Shown here: positions 45,409 through 55,657 of the stretch, piece by piece
Layout of the letters: each line of letters opens with the position of its first letter
How positions within the stretch are numbered: the stretch's first letter is position 1
Assembly: GCA_030407315.1 (NCBI GenBank)
Contig: JALQPE010000092.1
Coordinates: forward strand, 62,001 to 126,000
Origin: Asparagopsis taxiformis
Taxonomy: Eukaryota; Rhodophyta; Florideophyceae; Bonnemaisoniales; Bonnemaisoniaceae
Length of the DNA stretch: 64,000 nt
Direction: 5' to 3'
The notes under the pieces: model-generated
The model's database searches: none
What the model saw: the letters and a program-made list of their open reading frames with translations, nothing else
Told to the model about the DNA's origin: nothing
Position numbers and translations under genes: made by a program

Positions 45409-46341
45409 TTATTCGAGCTCCTTTCTCGATAGTTTGTATATTGGTCCCATTTTGGGTTTTGCGTCTTTTTCTAGGTCTATTCTCATTTCCACTGATCTCT
45501 TCGGTGGTAATTCTTTTGGTAATTCTTCAGGGAATACATCACTGTACTCTTGTAATAATTTCTCTAATTTAGATGCATCTTGTTCTCTTCTTTCGTCTTT
45601 TCTTTGATGGTTTGCAGGCCATTCTCCTGATTCATAAGTCTTTCGCGTAGGATCTTCCCCTAATAATTTGTGATTTTGCGCAGGACCTTCCCCTGTTTGA
45701 GTTTTCCTTGGATCGCTTCCAATCCATGCTCCCTTCCCCATGTTTTCCTCTTGTGAGTAATCCTCTCTTTTATCTTCTTTAGAAGTTCTTATAACCACGT
45801 GGTATATCTTGCTTTTCTTTTTTCTACACAACCTTGTGAACTGTTTGCTCGTAAGCATGTATGTCAGGCGGGAATTCCCATGCTTAGAATCTTTCTCTGC
45901 GTCCAGAGTAATTAGTCTATTTCTTTGTTTCAGTAACATACGAGATTTTTTCCAATCTATTATAGGGTTGGCCTTGGACAGCCATGACATGCCTAGGATT
46001 ATGTCGTAAGCAATCCAGTCGACTATATAAGGTTTTACTCTTATCGTAGCTTCCCCTATCCGCATGGTGAAACTTTTAGAACAAGTGTTCATAGTAACGA
46101 GTGTTCCGTCCCATAGTTCAACGTTAAGGTCCGTATGTTTTCCCTTTATCTGTAGTTTATTTGCAAACTCTTTTGATATAACTACTTCTTCACATCCACT
46201 ATCGACGAGGATTGAACAAGTAGGTTCGCGACTTACTACCTGAACAGATCCATGGAAGTTCAATAGTGTTTGTTTCTTTCCTTCACTACGATCTTTGTAC
46301 GGTGAGAACGTACAAAGCTTCACAAGGTTTGGTTCACGCAA
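45409..46341 (-). pseudogene. Chromovirus 1 protease and linker
   Basis: This is a retropepsin-like aspartic protease: CSILVDSGCEEVVISKEFA (Asp-Ser-Gly active site), then YDIILGMSWLSKANPIIDW. The linker continues to FPEELPKELPPKRSVEMRID, the usual approach to the gypsy RT domain. Confidence 0.85.
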
Positions 46342-46459
46342 CTCATTCTTTTCTCATTTTGTATTTTTGTATTTTTTTGTGTTTTCTGATGTTTTCTGCA
46401 ATGCGCTTCGGCTATAGTACAATGACCCGTTGATGTGCCGAATGCATCAAACGGAAGCG

Positions 46460-47472
46460 TTAGTTTTTTTCCGAATTACTGGAGAATTGAGATCCCCTCT
46501 GGCTAGATTGTGCCCTTTGAACTCCAAATTGGGAGTGGTTCCTCAGTCTTCCTCCTGAGTGGTTCCTTGCAATGCAATTTGGTTTTCCGCAGACGTAACA
46601 AAGCTTATTTGCCATCCTCCTCCTTTTCTCAGCGGGGGATAGTCGTTGGTGAAAGCCCTGGTTATAAATTCTTCTATTCTGGATGTTTCCGATTTGCATC
46701 GGTGTGGGTCCACTGGAGTATCCTGGGTAGTTCGATGTGTATCCAAAGTTTGACCCATTGCTAGAGTATAACCCATCAAACTTATCAGCGATTCTCATTG
46801 CGTGATCCAATGATTCTGGTTCAACTCTTTCCACCTCTATTCGGATCTTATGTTTTAGGCCGTGGCTATAGTGGAAGATTTGTTCATCATTCTCCGTGCT
46901 TGGTATTTGCAACAGCCATCTGGAGAACTCCTTGTTGTATTCTCTGACGGAATGCAACTTTCCAGTCTGTTTCAATTCACTGAGTATTTTTCGAGCGTTC
47001 AACTCCCTGTTTACAGGTTCAAAGTGTTTCAATAGTTCCCTTTCAAACTCTTCGAAGGTACCAATATCAACTGCATTGAGAGTTACCAAATCCCACCATT
47101 GCATTCCATCACCCGTGAGGTAGCAAACTGCATAGGTTATCTTAGTTTTCTCCGATGGAGGAAGGGTTTGCATGTCGAAAAGGTTTCGCAAACTCTTCAA
47201 CCAACTTCGGGCGTTTCGGCCACTGAACTTGTCTGGTTTACCTATCTCTAGATTATCCTTCCTTTGCTCTCTGGCTAGGTTTTGATACTGTCGGTTTGCA
47301 ACATCCAATTGGCTTTGAAGGTGACTGATCTGGGATTGCATCCGATCATATACTTGTTGAGTGTAGGTTGTTGTGGGGTAGCCTGTTGTTGCTGATGTGG
47401 AGGAGGTTGAGTAGCCTGTTGACGTCGGTTGCTTTCGGGTGGGCGCCTATTATGAATATTTTTAGGATCCAT
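46460..47472 (-). pseudogene. Chromovirus 1 gag with variant zinc knuckle
   Basis: The start ATG is at 47472 (MDPKNIHNRR, Gln-rich). A one-base frameshift near 47355 leads into the main frame, which has the retrotrans-gag core (PDKFSGRNARSWLKSL, MQWWDLVTLN, EFERELLKHFEP, REYNKEFSRWLLQIP). The nucleocapsid motif is CYVCGKPNCIARNH, spaced CX2CX4CX4H rather than the usual CX2CX4HX4C; the third and fourth ligands are exchanged. Confidence 0.82.
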
Positions 47473-47619
47473 AATGAATTACAGTGTACTTAGAGAGCAA
47501 AAGTGTTTTAATCCCAAGTTTCGGTATTTCACGAAGGGAATTTTAATGTTCAGGATTTTCAAAGTTGGTTCAGGAATTTTCAATTCAATGCGACTTTTAT
47601 TGGTAATTCAAATGTTTTT

Positions 47620-48236
47620 CTATTTCTGAGTGTAATACTTGAGAACCTTTCTTACAGACTTAGCCGAGTGTTTTCCCGGTTTCTTGATTGAATTCCAGCG
47701 TTCAATGCTGCCAGTGTCAGCAGCAAGCCTGACCAACCGGAGAAGCTGCTCCTTGCGGCGGCGGTGCTCTGGGTCGAGCTTGTGTTCGTTGAAATGTAAT
47801 ATATTTTTGAACTCAGTATCGCAAAAGTCGCATTGTAAAGAAAGTACCTTACTGTAATGTCTATCTAAATTGCTTACTGTCTTGGTTGTCCCGTCACGAT
47901 TAAACAAGTGTTTAATGTGATCCTCGGTGGTGTTGTGTACAGCGCACGATTGGTGTCTCGGTTTCAATACCTGGCAGGATGAGCACCGTAGGCCAGCCTG
48001 TCCGTGGTGGCTCTCTAGTCCCAATGTGGGGCCAGCGTTCAATGCGCCACCAAAAATCTTATTGGTCAACTCATCTTGATTCGGCAGTGATTGGCCGATT
48101 GGGGAGGCGGAAGCCGTATTAATTTCCTTCTCAGCCGTTTGTACCGGCTTGTCTGAAGCGGAAATAGTTTCCGTGGCCGGTGGCTGTTCAGCCGTAGCGG
48201 CGTTGTTATTGGCCTGTTCAGCAGTAGGGTTGCACA
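47620..48236 (-). CDS. Extra chromovirus frame: two-finger U1C/JAZ-like zinc protein
   Basis: This is a frame of about 205 residues just upstream of gag. Residues 1-80 are Ala/Thr/Glu/Gln-rich and likely disordered. Two zinc fingers of spacing CX2CX12HX5H follow (Cys85, Cys88, His101, His107; Cys136, Cys139, His152, His158), with basic residues after the second (HRRRKEQLLRL) and a Lys-rich tail. There is no ATG: the frame is open only six codons upstream of a GTG to a TAA, and the preceding sequence is TTTTAATTGCAG, a splice-acceptor-like sequence, so exon joining to a terminal A would create the start codon. Layout and finger spacing match 40997-41607 in the copia element, although sequence similarity outside the ligands is weak. 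The function is unknown. Confidence 0.7.
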
Positions 48237-48299
48237 CTGCAATTAAAATTCGTTATACTTTTCGGTCAGATCGCTGATTGGGCGATGCTACCCGTTCAC

Positions 48300-48720
48300 T
48301 ACTGAGTTTGAGATCAAAAAATGTAGTAAATTTACTGCCTGAGGCAGTAAAAATCACTGCCTGAGCAATGTAGTGCCTGAGGCAATAAAATTACTATTTT
48401 AATTTTTTCAGTTCTAGTGCCGCAGGCAGTAAAATACAAAATTTCCTGGCAGTACGGTATGTAGCAGAATGCAGTACTGTACGATAGCAAATTCTAGTAA
48501 TTTTTGCTGGTACCACAGGGCAGTAGTGCAATGCAGTGATTTTTGATGATTTTTGCAATGGAATGTACTGCCATACAGTACTGCCCTGGCAAATGACCTG
48601 GCATTAGAATCAGACAGTAAAATATACTGGCTCCGGCAGTGAATTGTACTGCCTGCAAGTACTGCCTTGATAGTAATTGGTGATTGGTATTTTCTGAGAT
48701 TCAATGTTGCAATAGTTGTC
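48300..48720. repeat. TACTGC/GCAGTA-rich array
   Basis: TACTGCC, GGCAGTA and close variants occur many times in both orientations, including the palindrome TTACTGCCTGAGGCAGTAA and pairs such as CAGTACTG. The density and the absence of coding frames resemble transposon sub-terminal repeats. The TTACTGC word is shared with the repeats flanking the CACTA-like element at the left of the window. From 48721 to 48988 nothing else is recognised. Confidence 0.7.
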
Positions 48721-48988
48721 CAGGATAGGGTTGTACAATGTGTTCGCATGTGAGTTCAAGTAGAGAAGAGAGGAAACTATTCTGAAGCTACTAGTAGTGA
48801 GAAGTGTAGAGGATGCATGGTCACATGGAAATGACCGTTACAAAAAAGGTAGGAGAAAATCGGTCGTTTTCCGAGGATATGAGTAGAGTAGTTGGCATTA
48901 TTTGTTACTATTGCTAGCATTCTCGCTGCAGGAAAAGCGTTTGGAGTGACACTCTTCAATTGGAACGAGAGGCGAAGTTGGACGGAAG

Positions 48989-50439
48989 ATGGAATCTCAG
49001 CGTCGTGAGGAAAATCCAAATGACTGCCTAGCAGGGATTATTCGAGAGGGATTCAGGACAGTGACTGGGGAAGTTCGTCGTATTGGGGAGAGGATGGATG
49101 AAATCGACGATGATCGAACGTCCCAACGCCAGCAAATCGAAAAGCTGATGAGTCGCGTCGAGTTTATAGTAACGGAATTACAGGGTGTGACCGGTTGCGC
49201 ATCTCGCAGTCAGCAGAACTATCGTTTTCTAACACTTTTCTGTGTGCAGTATTTGGAACTGTTGTACCTTTGCTGGTCGACAAGGTTGATGCTGGGGCGA
49301 CAATTTACAACAACCAAGGAATCTACGACCTCCGTGGGTGCAGGCTGCTCTCTGCAATGATGTTTGCGAAGCAGAGCAATGACAAGAGAGATGTGTTCCA
49401 ATCCAACACCGGGAAGAACAACATCGAGCTTCGATTCCAAGTGGTGATGTCTCTCCTGCGGAACATTCAGAAGGAAAAGTCGGGTACAGGCCGTACAGTG
49501 GAAGGCTCGAGCTCTGGACGCGATTCGGATGCGTTCAACGTCTGGAAGGAGAACAAGTACATTCCGGACAAAATAATCGAAGAAGTTGTTTATGGTGCCA
49601 CTGGCGATGGCCGAAACCAGCCTGCAGGAAGCATTGACGGAGGGGCTAGGAAGCGGAGGAAGACAGATGGAAATGGTGGACAGTTGAGCAAGCGTGAAAT
49701 ATCTTTGGCTGTTACGAAAGTTGCGCTGACAAAGGTGCTCGGTTTCCTGAACAAGTCTAGAGAGCAGGTGCGCCATCGATTCCTTGTCGAACTGGGGTTC
49801 GCTCTAGTGTTGGAAACGGACGCCTCTATCACTTTCGAGTTTCCAACTCACGATCTCATTCGAGATATGGATGTTATCCCCGATACCCGTGTGACCAACG
49901 GAAATCTAAGGCCTGAGGAACGGAAAGTTGTGGATGACAAGAATTCCGAGATCTTGATACAATTCATCGCTGAGCGGAAAGAGATGGCTGTCATCATTCA
50001 GTACGAAGTCGAGATATCGGGATGTGTGGCCAAAAGGATGATTCGAAGGAGAATCAATATCCTGGAGGTAGCCCTGAACACTGCAATTGCTTTCCTTCAA
50101 TGCACGAGTAGAATGGTTTTCCTGCGACGTTCCTGCAATTCACTCAGATTTGTCTATGCAATCGCTTCCGGGATTCTAGGAATTTTCAAGGTACAATCAG
50201 GTCAGACCTTCGAAGAAAGTGTACAAGACGAGCTCAAACAATTAGGAAAGGCGATGTTGCCGAGTGACCGAATCTGTAAGAGGCATCTCTGCGAAGATGT
50301 ACTGACAATTACTAACGAAAAGTTCGATGAACAACACTTGGAACAGCGTAGTACCGCGTTTGAGGAGGATAGCGGACATGGAAATGACGAAGATGGGAGT
50401 GAAAGCTACATTGAAGTTTTCCTTGATGAGGAAGATTGA
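48989..50439 (+). CDS. Unknown coiled-coil protein with a 65-bp intron
   Basis: The ATG at 48989 opens a frame (MESQRREENPNDCLAG) with an amphipathic coiled-coil (VRRIGERMDEIDDDRTSQRQ). It leaves phase at about 49250, where a second frame continues to 50439. A 65-base intron at 49185-49249 reconciles them: donor G/GTGTGA, branch-like TTCTAAC, acceptor GTGCAG. The joined protein is about 463 residues. After the splice come VFGTVVPLLVDKVDAG, a nuclear-localisation-like RKRRKTDG stretch, a middle helical part and a very acidic C-terminus (EDSGHGNDEDGSESYIEVFLDEED). No known domain is recognised. Its position beside a sub-terminal-like array suggests a transposon accessory protein (as TnpA is to CACTA), but this is speculative. 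Confidence 0.55.
49185..49249 (+). other. Predicted spliceosomal intron
   Basis: GT...AG borders, a CTAAC branch-like word about 20 bases before the acceptor, and restoration of phase between two adjacent frames support an intron of 65 bases. Confidence 0.6.
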
Positions 50440-50956
50440 TAATGGAAGCGGATAAGTAAAGTTTCATAACCTTTGAAGTAAAATAATTACGACGAGGCAG
50501 ACTGAGGAGAAATAGAAACCTTTAGATATGAAACTGTCTAGGATATGAGTGGAAAAGGTGCACCCTAGCATGCTACGTACTACATGGTGTACTGGAAACA
50601 ATAGCTATCGTTCTTATTTTTCAGCTCACTCTGCGACTAGAAAGCGTCATGTCTACTACGGTTAAGAGTTTTACCCTGTCATTGAGCACGCCTCTAGTAG
50701 CTTCGGGGCCTGTGCAGTCCCATCCAATGCCGTAGCTCCACCTGGCAGAGTAGTGCGGAAAATAATACCGGGTATTATTTTGAGGAATATTTTGCCAAGT
50801 GGAGGGCAATCATTGTTACAGAATGCAGACAGTCCCTGGACGAAGGAACAGGCCAGAAAGATACGGAGCATGTATCGATGGATACCATCGACTTGATCGA
50901 GGTTGGCTAATTCTGAAAAGTCGTGTAGACACATCTATAAAAGATAGAAAAACTTT
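50440..50956. other. Space between two convergent unknown genes
   Basis: This stretch of about 515 bases lies between the stop codons of the genes at 48989 and 52081. It presumably holds both 3' ends. No repeat or conserved frame was recognised. Confidence 0.45.
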
Positions 50957-52081
50957 TTATTCGGAGGCGACATCGTGTACGGTAGGATGAGGTGCATCGA
51001 CAGGGGAACTATTCTGTCCAACAATAACGTCATGTCCAATTGTGTCTAGCTCGCTGCAGATGGTGTGTCCACTGAAAATGCATGCTGGGAGGTTCAAGTA
51101 TGCAGTTCCCAACATAACATTCTTGAGAACGCGCTCGAAAGTTCCATATGGACGAGGGTCTTGAACAGGTTTCCAGGTCAGTGAGAACGAGTTGGCCAGT
51201 TTGAAATTTTTGCTGTCCGGCAGCTCAAAGTTCTCCTGCATTTCTCGACTTGAGAGGAAGCGAGCTTCCAAAGGATACGAATAGCTGCAATTGACATAGT
51301 CGTATTCATCAGATTCTCGAGTAAGAACGACAGTACTACTCATGTTTTCAGATCTCCTGTATAAAGAGGAACCAACAAGAACAGCCTTTGTAGATGGAAT
51401 AGAATCTTCTGAAGCACTGTCTGCTAGAGTTCCCAAAACTCTAATGACAGAAGACCCAGAATCGTGTCGTGTTTTCTTCCACTTGAGGATAGTAGAGTTC
51501 GTGCATGTAGACATGGAAGGAGCTAAAGTATTGCAGAGGTCATAGTATGTTCCAAAGTGGATCGATAACTCTTCATCTCTCCCAGTTGAAATTCGAACCG
51601 CCTCGACGCTCGGCAGGAAAATTGTGTTTGGGTTGTTCTTCTCTTCGCATAGCCTAGAAAGTTGTAAAAACTGTTCAAGCGAGCAATCTGCTCTTGCCGT
51701 CACATAGTCTTGCACCAGGGAGCTCACTTCCCGGCCTGTTTCAGACTTCGTGATTATGGAGGACAGGGGTTTGTCCAGTTTTAAGCCAACTCTCTGGAAC
51801 AGGTAGTCGCACACAATGTTTCCGAAGATGGGTCCAGTAGCGCTCGATGAACCGCGACAGTTGAGAATCTGCCTTTCGAGGTAGGATACCTTTTGAAACA
51901 GCTTGGATATGTCCTCATTGATGTTAGGACCAGGAGGACTCTCATCGCAAACTAAGCGCGGCTCGGACTTGGATCGACTCAACAAGTTTTGTTTGCAGTC
52001 TTTTTTATGGAAACTGTCTTCACCCGCAGACGAGATCGTCTGCTCTAGTGCTAGTTGCTCTCCAAACCTCCAACGTAGCAT
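50957..52081 (-). CDS. Unknown 374-residue protein
   Basis: The frame starts at an ATG at 52081 and is uninterrupted. A short coiled-coil-like segment (INEDISKLFQKVSYLERQIL) is followed by a Ser/Thr-rich globular-looking body with no recognised domain. The frame is open upstream of the ATG back to a TAA near 52168; an acceptor-like CTCTACAG lies in that region, so further 5' exons are possible. It converges on the gene at 48989-50439. The pair has similar composition and may belong to the same mobile unit. Confidence 0.45.
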   Translation of the reverse strand: MLRWRFGEQLALEQTISSAGEDSFHKKDCKQNLLSRSKSEPRLVCDESPPGPNINEDISKLFQKVSYLERQILNCRGSSSATGPIFGNIVCDYLFQRVGLKLDKPLSSIITKSETGREVSSLVQDYVTARADCSLEQFLQLSRLCEEKNNPNTIFLPSVEAVRISTGRDEELSIHFGTYYDLCNTLAPSMSTCTNSTILKWKKTRHDSGSSVIRVLGTLADSASEDSIPSTKAVLVGSSLYRRSENMSSTVVLTRESDEYDYVNCSYSYPLEARFLSSREMQENFELPDSKNFKLANSFSLTWKPVQDPRPYGTFERVLKNVMLGTAYLNLPACIFSGHTICSELDTIGHDVIVGQNSSPVDAPHPTVHDVASE

Positions 52082-53691
52082 GTTTCCAGAGTCAATGTCC
52101 AGCAGCGAATTGTTCTTGAATAATTTTGCTGTAGAGACTGACTGGTCGAAACCGTGTTCAGATTGATATTACAGCGTAACAAACAAGTTTCCAATCAAAC
52201 GATGTTCTCCGGACGCGTCCGGCTTGGCAGTACTCAAAACTTTGGCGCCCCACCAAACCTTTTTCTGTTTCCTTCCTCTCGTTTGTAAACTCCATTCTAC
52301 TTCAATGACTGATCCTTCGGAGACAAAGTCTGTTGGGTCTTGCATAATGGGTATTCCCAGGAAAAGAATGGAAGAGGTATCGACTGAGGAAACAGGAAAG
52401 ATGACGAAACTGTACAGCTTGTATCCTTGTGGAATGATAGAGAGAAAATTGGTAGGTTACTATTTTTATACTTGCATAACTCGTAACGGTTATAAATTAC
52501 TAACAACTGTCCCAAGCGACATGGGAGACCAACATCGTAATGATCATCTCTCTTGAACATTCATCACCATATAATAAAGATCTTATTCCGAGCTGCTCGA
52601 AGCCATTACCAGTAGATTGGGTGTAATTTTCGCTGTGGCAATATAACGGAACCTAGACGTGTATGTATAAAGAGACGCAGGGATCGAGAATGATGCAGTG
52701 AAATCAATGTGTATATTTATATACTGGTTGTAAGAACGAGTCTACAAGTTCGAACAGAAGATGAAGTCCTCTCAAGAGATTGGTTTTGAAATCTCCGATG
52801 GCAGATTTCAAACTCAATCTCTCGAGGGGACTTCAAATTCAAAACAAAAATGGAAATGTCCGTTGGCGAAATAATTGTATTGAAAGGCCGCCGAAGAACC
52901 TAATTATTCCTCATTACGTACCCTACCTAGTGTCCTACCGCCTGGCGGTCCTCCCAATCTGAGCGTGTCGCTTCCCTATTGGGTACCCACTTAAGGGATG
53001 TGCCAATCACAAGGCACCAGCCAACTGGGCGTGTTTCCTGTAATTGGGACAAGCGCAAGGCTGCAAATACCCCACTCGGGCCTATCGGCCCCGGCCAAGA
53101 CCCCACAAGGGGCAAATTTTAACTTAGGCTGATCAGCCATACATTACAATGTAAGCCTATTGGCAATGACCTCGCGGGTAGGCGGGCGCCAGTAATTGGG
53201 TTCTGATTGGTCACTAACTGGATATTTATTCCTAACCACTAACCCTAGCTTACAGTAGACTTAGTATAAAACTGCCACTGGAATAGCCAGTAGGCACGGT
53301 TTCTAGAGTAACGTAAACTCAAGTGGAATTACGACCCATTGGAACAGTGTTTGCATACCTATTGTTTAACCCTCTCAGGGACAACCTTAGGGTTAGCTAA
53401 CAGCTCGACGGATTACGTCACTCGCTCCATCCATACGCACCTAGCGTGAGCATTCCTATTCGCCTAACCACTTCCGGGTAGCGACCTCTTCTCTCATACG
53501 AGACTTCCCGCTGGGTATACTATAAGGTTCATCTGCTCTACCACTTCCTCTACCGAGGCTCGGGACACCTGTCGGGTGGTTTGCCGCTCTAGCGGATTTT
53601 CTACCTGCTACATTGGTCTCTCGACCTAGAACCTTGTACCCTCGGGTAACTCTCTTTGAGAGAACTTCCCCCTTCTCATACCACTCCCACG
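52082..53691. other. Leader region before chromovirus 2 gag
   Basis: From 52224 to 52556 there is a plus-strand frame of about 110 codons without a family signature, possibly a spliced exon. A 72-bp imperfect inverted repeat lies at 52763-52834. From about 52900 the base composition changes to that of the chromovirus 2 leader, with a TATAAAAC word near 53265. A 5' LTR was expected here but its start could not be fixed, since no matching copy is found downstream. Confidence 0.4.
52763..52834. repeat. 72-bp imperfect inverted repeat
   Basis: Arms of 32 bases (52763-52794; 52803-52834) pair with about four mismatches around an 8-base loop. The mismatches are mostly transitions, suggesting an older hairpin of the kind seen intact elsewhere in the window. 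Confidence 0.7.
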
Positions 53692-55643
53692 ATGCCTCGT
53701 AACCCTACAACAGGACCCTCTAGTGAGGACATAGCGCCTGCTAGTGACTTATCCGATTCGGATCTGATCGCCGAAGAAGGCGTGGTGATCAACACCCTAC
53801 AAGATCGGGCTTACCGGATCTTCAACGAACGGTTGGAAGAGTTCAAGGCTGAATTCAGCACCGTCGTCGAGAAGACTGTTCAAGACCGCAGGGCAGAGAT
53901 CATAGACGCCACGCGTGGCGTCTATGATCTCTGCCCTGCGGTCGAAACTGTAATGGAATTGGTGGAGCCAAAATTGCTGGCCGCCAGCCGAGAAGCCACC
54001 CAAGATCGGGACGCCGAGTTCCTAGCGGAAACTTGGATGCAGGTCAAAGCCGAATTCGCTAAACGCGTGTCCCGTTTGGAAACTCGTCTGGAGGAGCTTT
54101 CGATTCACGGCTTTAATTCCAGTCCGTTAGGACAACAGGAGTTACCTTCGCGCCGCACCCGGTAGGCTGACTCCCCCGACCCTACACCCAGTAGGGAGGA
54201 AGAAGAAGATCCCCGATTGGATCAAGTCGCGGAAGCGACCCGACATCTGTCCGACCGTGTGGACGCCCTCGCTGAGTCGCTAACCCAGACAGGGAACATC
54301 TTTCGCACGAGACAACACTCCCGTGCCACCGGAATCGAACCGGAAAATCCCTCGTGGGACGATGAGGAAGGACCTCTTGAAGAAGGCTTAGTACCCCTGA
54401 AGGCTCGCGAACCTGCATTCGACCAGGTGGTCTCCTATCGGTACTACCGACTCAAGAACAAGTCCTTAACGACCGACACCCCAATGGGGAAACCACGAAG
54501 CTTATACAAGCTAACGGAGAAGATCTGTAATTTTAATGCGTCACTAACGCCGTTCGATGGTACGGAACCTATCGACATCCTCCGGTTCCTCGCGGAATTT
54601 CAAGATGCATGTGATTCGTGCGGAGTCTCGGAAGGAGAAGCTACCAAGTTACTCAGGTATTTACTAGAAGGAGAACCTCAACGGTTTATCGCCGCTGAGG
54701 CGCGAAAGCGCAAGCTTCTCAACCATCTGCATCCGCAGATCACTTGGACTCAAGCGTTAACGCCCTTCTGGCTCGCTATGCGACTGACAACGTCTTGGCG
54801 GACGCCTATGATGCGGTGACGCGTATTCGGCAAGGCCCGGATGAAGATGAAGCTGTGTACGCAGACAGACTGCAGGACGATGCCCTCCTGTGTGCGAACG
54901 TCTTCTCGGAAAGAGACTTGGTCAACTACTACCTCAAGGGCCTACGCCCAGAGGTTAAGCACACCGTCAAGGTTACAATAGGCTGCTCCGGCGGAGAAGA
55001 CCTTCTCGCTGTCCGTAACCTTGCTCAAGGACTCGGGGACTCTCTACGAGCTTCGCTACCTGCAAAGCCAAAGGCTTACCCTACCCGGGAAATTGCCGAT
55101 CGCAAACGCAAAGCGATTCTCGCCACCGTACCCGGGGAGCCGTCCGCGACACCGCGGACCCCACCGCCGACTTTACCTATCCCTTCTGGGAATTCAATGG
55201 GTGCTCCAATGCAGGCCCCTACCCTAACGGGAGAACATCTTAAGCTCGCTGAGTCTATGATCCCCGAGGGGGCTGTTACCTGGAGATGCTCTGGCTGTCG
55301 CCAACCGGGGCACGTGCTATACACTTGCCCTTACCTACCGCCCTCTGTCGGAACCTACTTCGCCTTTGCGAACTACGCTTACCAACAAGAACCGGAACAG
55401 GTCATGCGCCGCCAACAGCGCCAGTCCGACCGGTTCAACCGAAATAGGGATTACCCTAAGGCCGTTCTCCAACGGTCAAACCCTCCAACACGCATGGTTG
55501 CGTTCGCCGATGACGAAAATCATCCCAAACCGGGCCCGCTGAGGAGAGACGTTTTAGAATGTAACGGATATTCCGTAACGGCTCAAGACGCTGCCGACGC
55601 CTTAGAAACCTCCGACGACTCCGAAACGTCGTCGGAAAACTAG
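53692..55643 (+). pseudogene. Chromovirus 2 gag
   Basis: The ATG is at 53692 (MPRNPTTGPSSED). A TAG after 54162 (RRTR-stop-ADS) interrupts the frame, which continues in phase with a coiled-coil (LDQVAEATRHLSDRVDALAESL) and a gag core (LTPFDGTEPIDILRFLAEFQ). A frameshift near 54760 leads to ARYATDNVLADAYDAV, then RLQDDALLCANVF and a zinc knuckle CSGCRQPGHVLYTC. A 60-bp perfect palindrome sits within the N-terminal part. Confidence 0.82.
53884..53943. repeat. 60-bp perfect palindrome inside gag
   Basis: The 30 bases on each side of the centre (ACGCGT at 53911-53916) are exact reverse complements. The length keeps the reading frame open (QDRRAEIIDATRGVYDLCPA). It probably arose by local inverted duplication. 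Confidence 0.92.
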
Positions 55644-55657
55644 CGACGGGGAGTGAG

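Larger units (their letters stand above)
32714..48236 (-). mobile_element. Chromovirus 1 (Ty3/gypsy), 5' LTR missing
   Basis: The order on the minus strand is zinc-finger frame, gag, protease, RT, RNase H, integrase, chromodomain, polypurine tract (AAAAGGGGAAGGG just before 42651), then a 3' LTR starting TGTAACG. That LTR is split by the copia element at 32898-42362 and resumes at 32897, ending at 32714. No 5' LTR is recognisable beyond 48240, where the TACTGC-rich array of another element begins; the 5' end was probably lost or displaced. All pol domains carry stops, so the copy is inactive. Confidence 0.85.

Noticed and set aside
48300..48720. CRISPR-like array
   Set aside because: The repeats are short, irregularly spaced and in both orientations, with no constant spacer length; a eukaryotic transposon sub-terminal array fits better.
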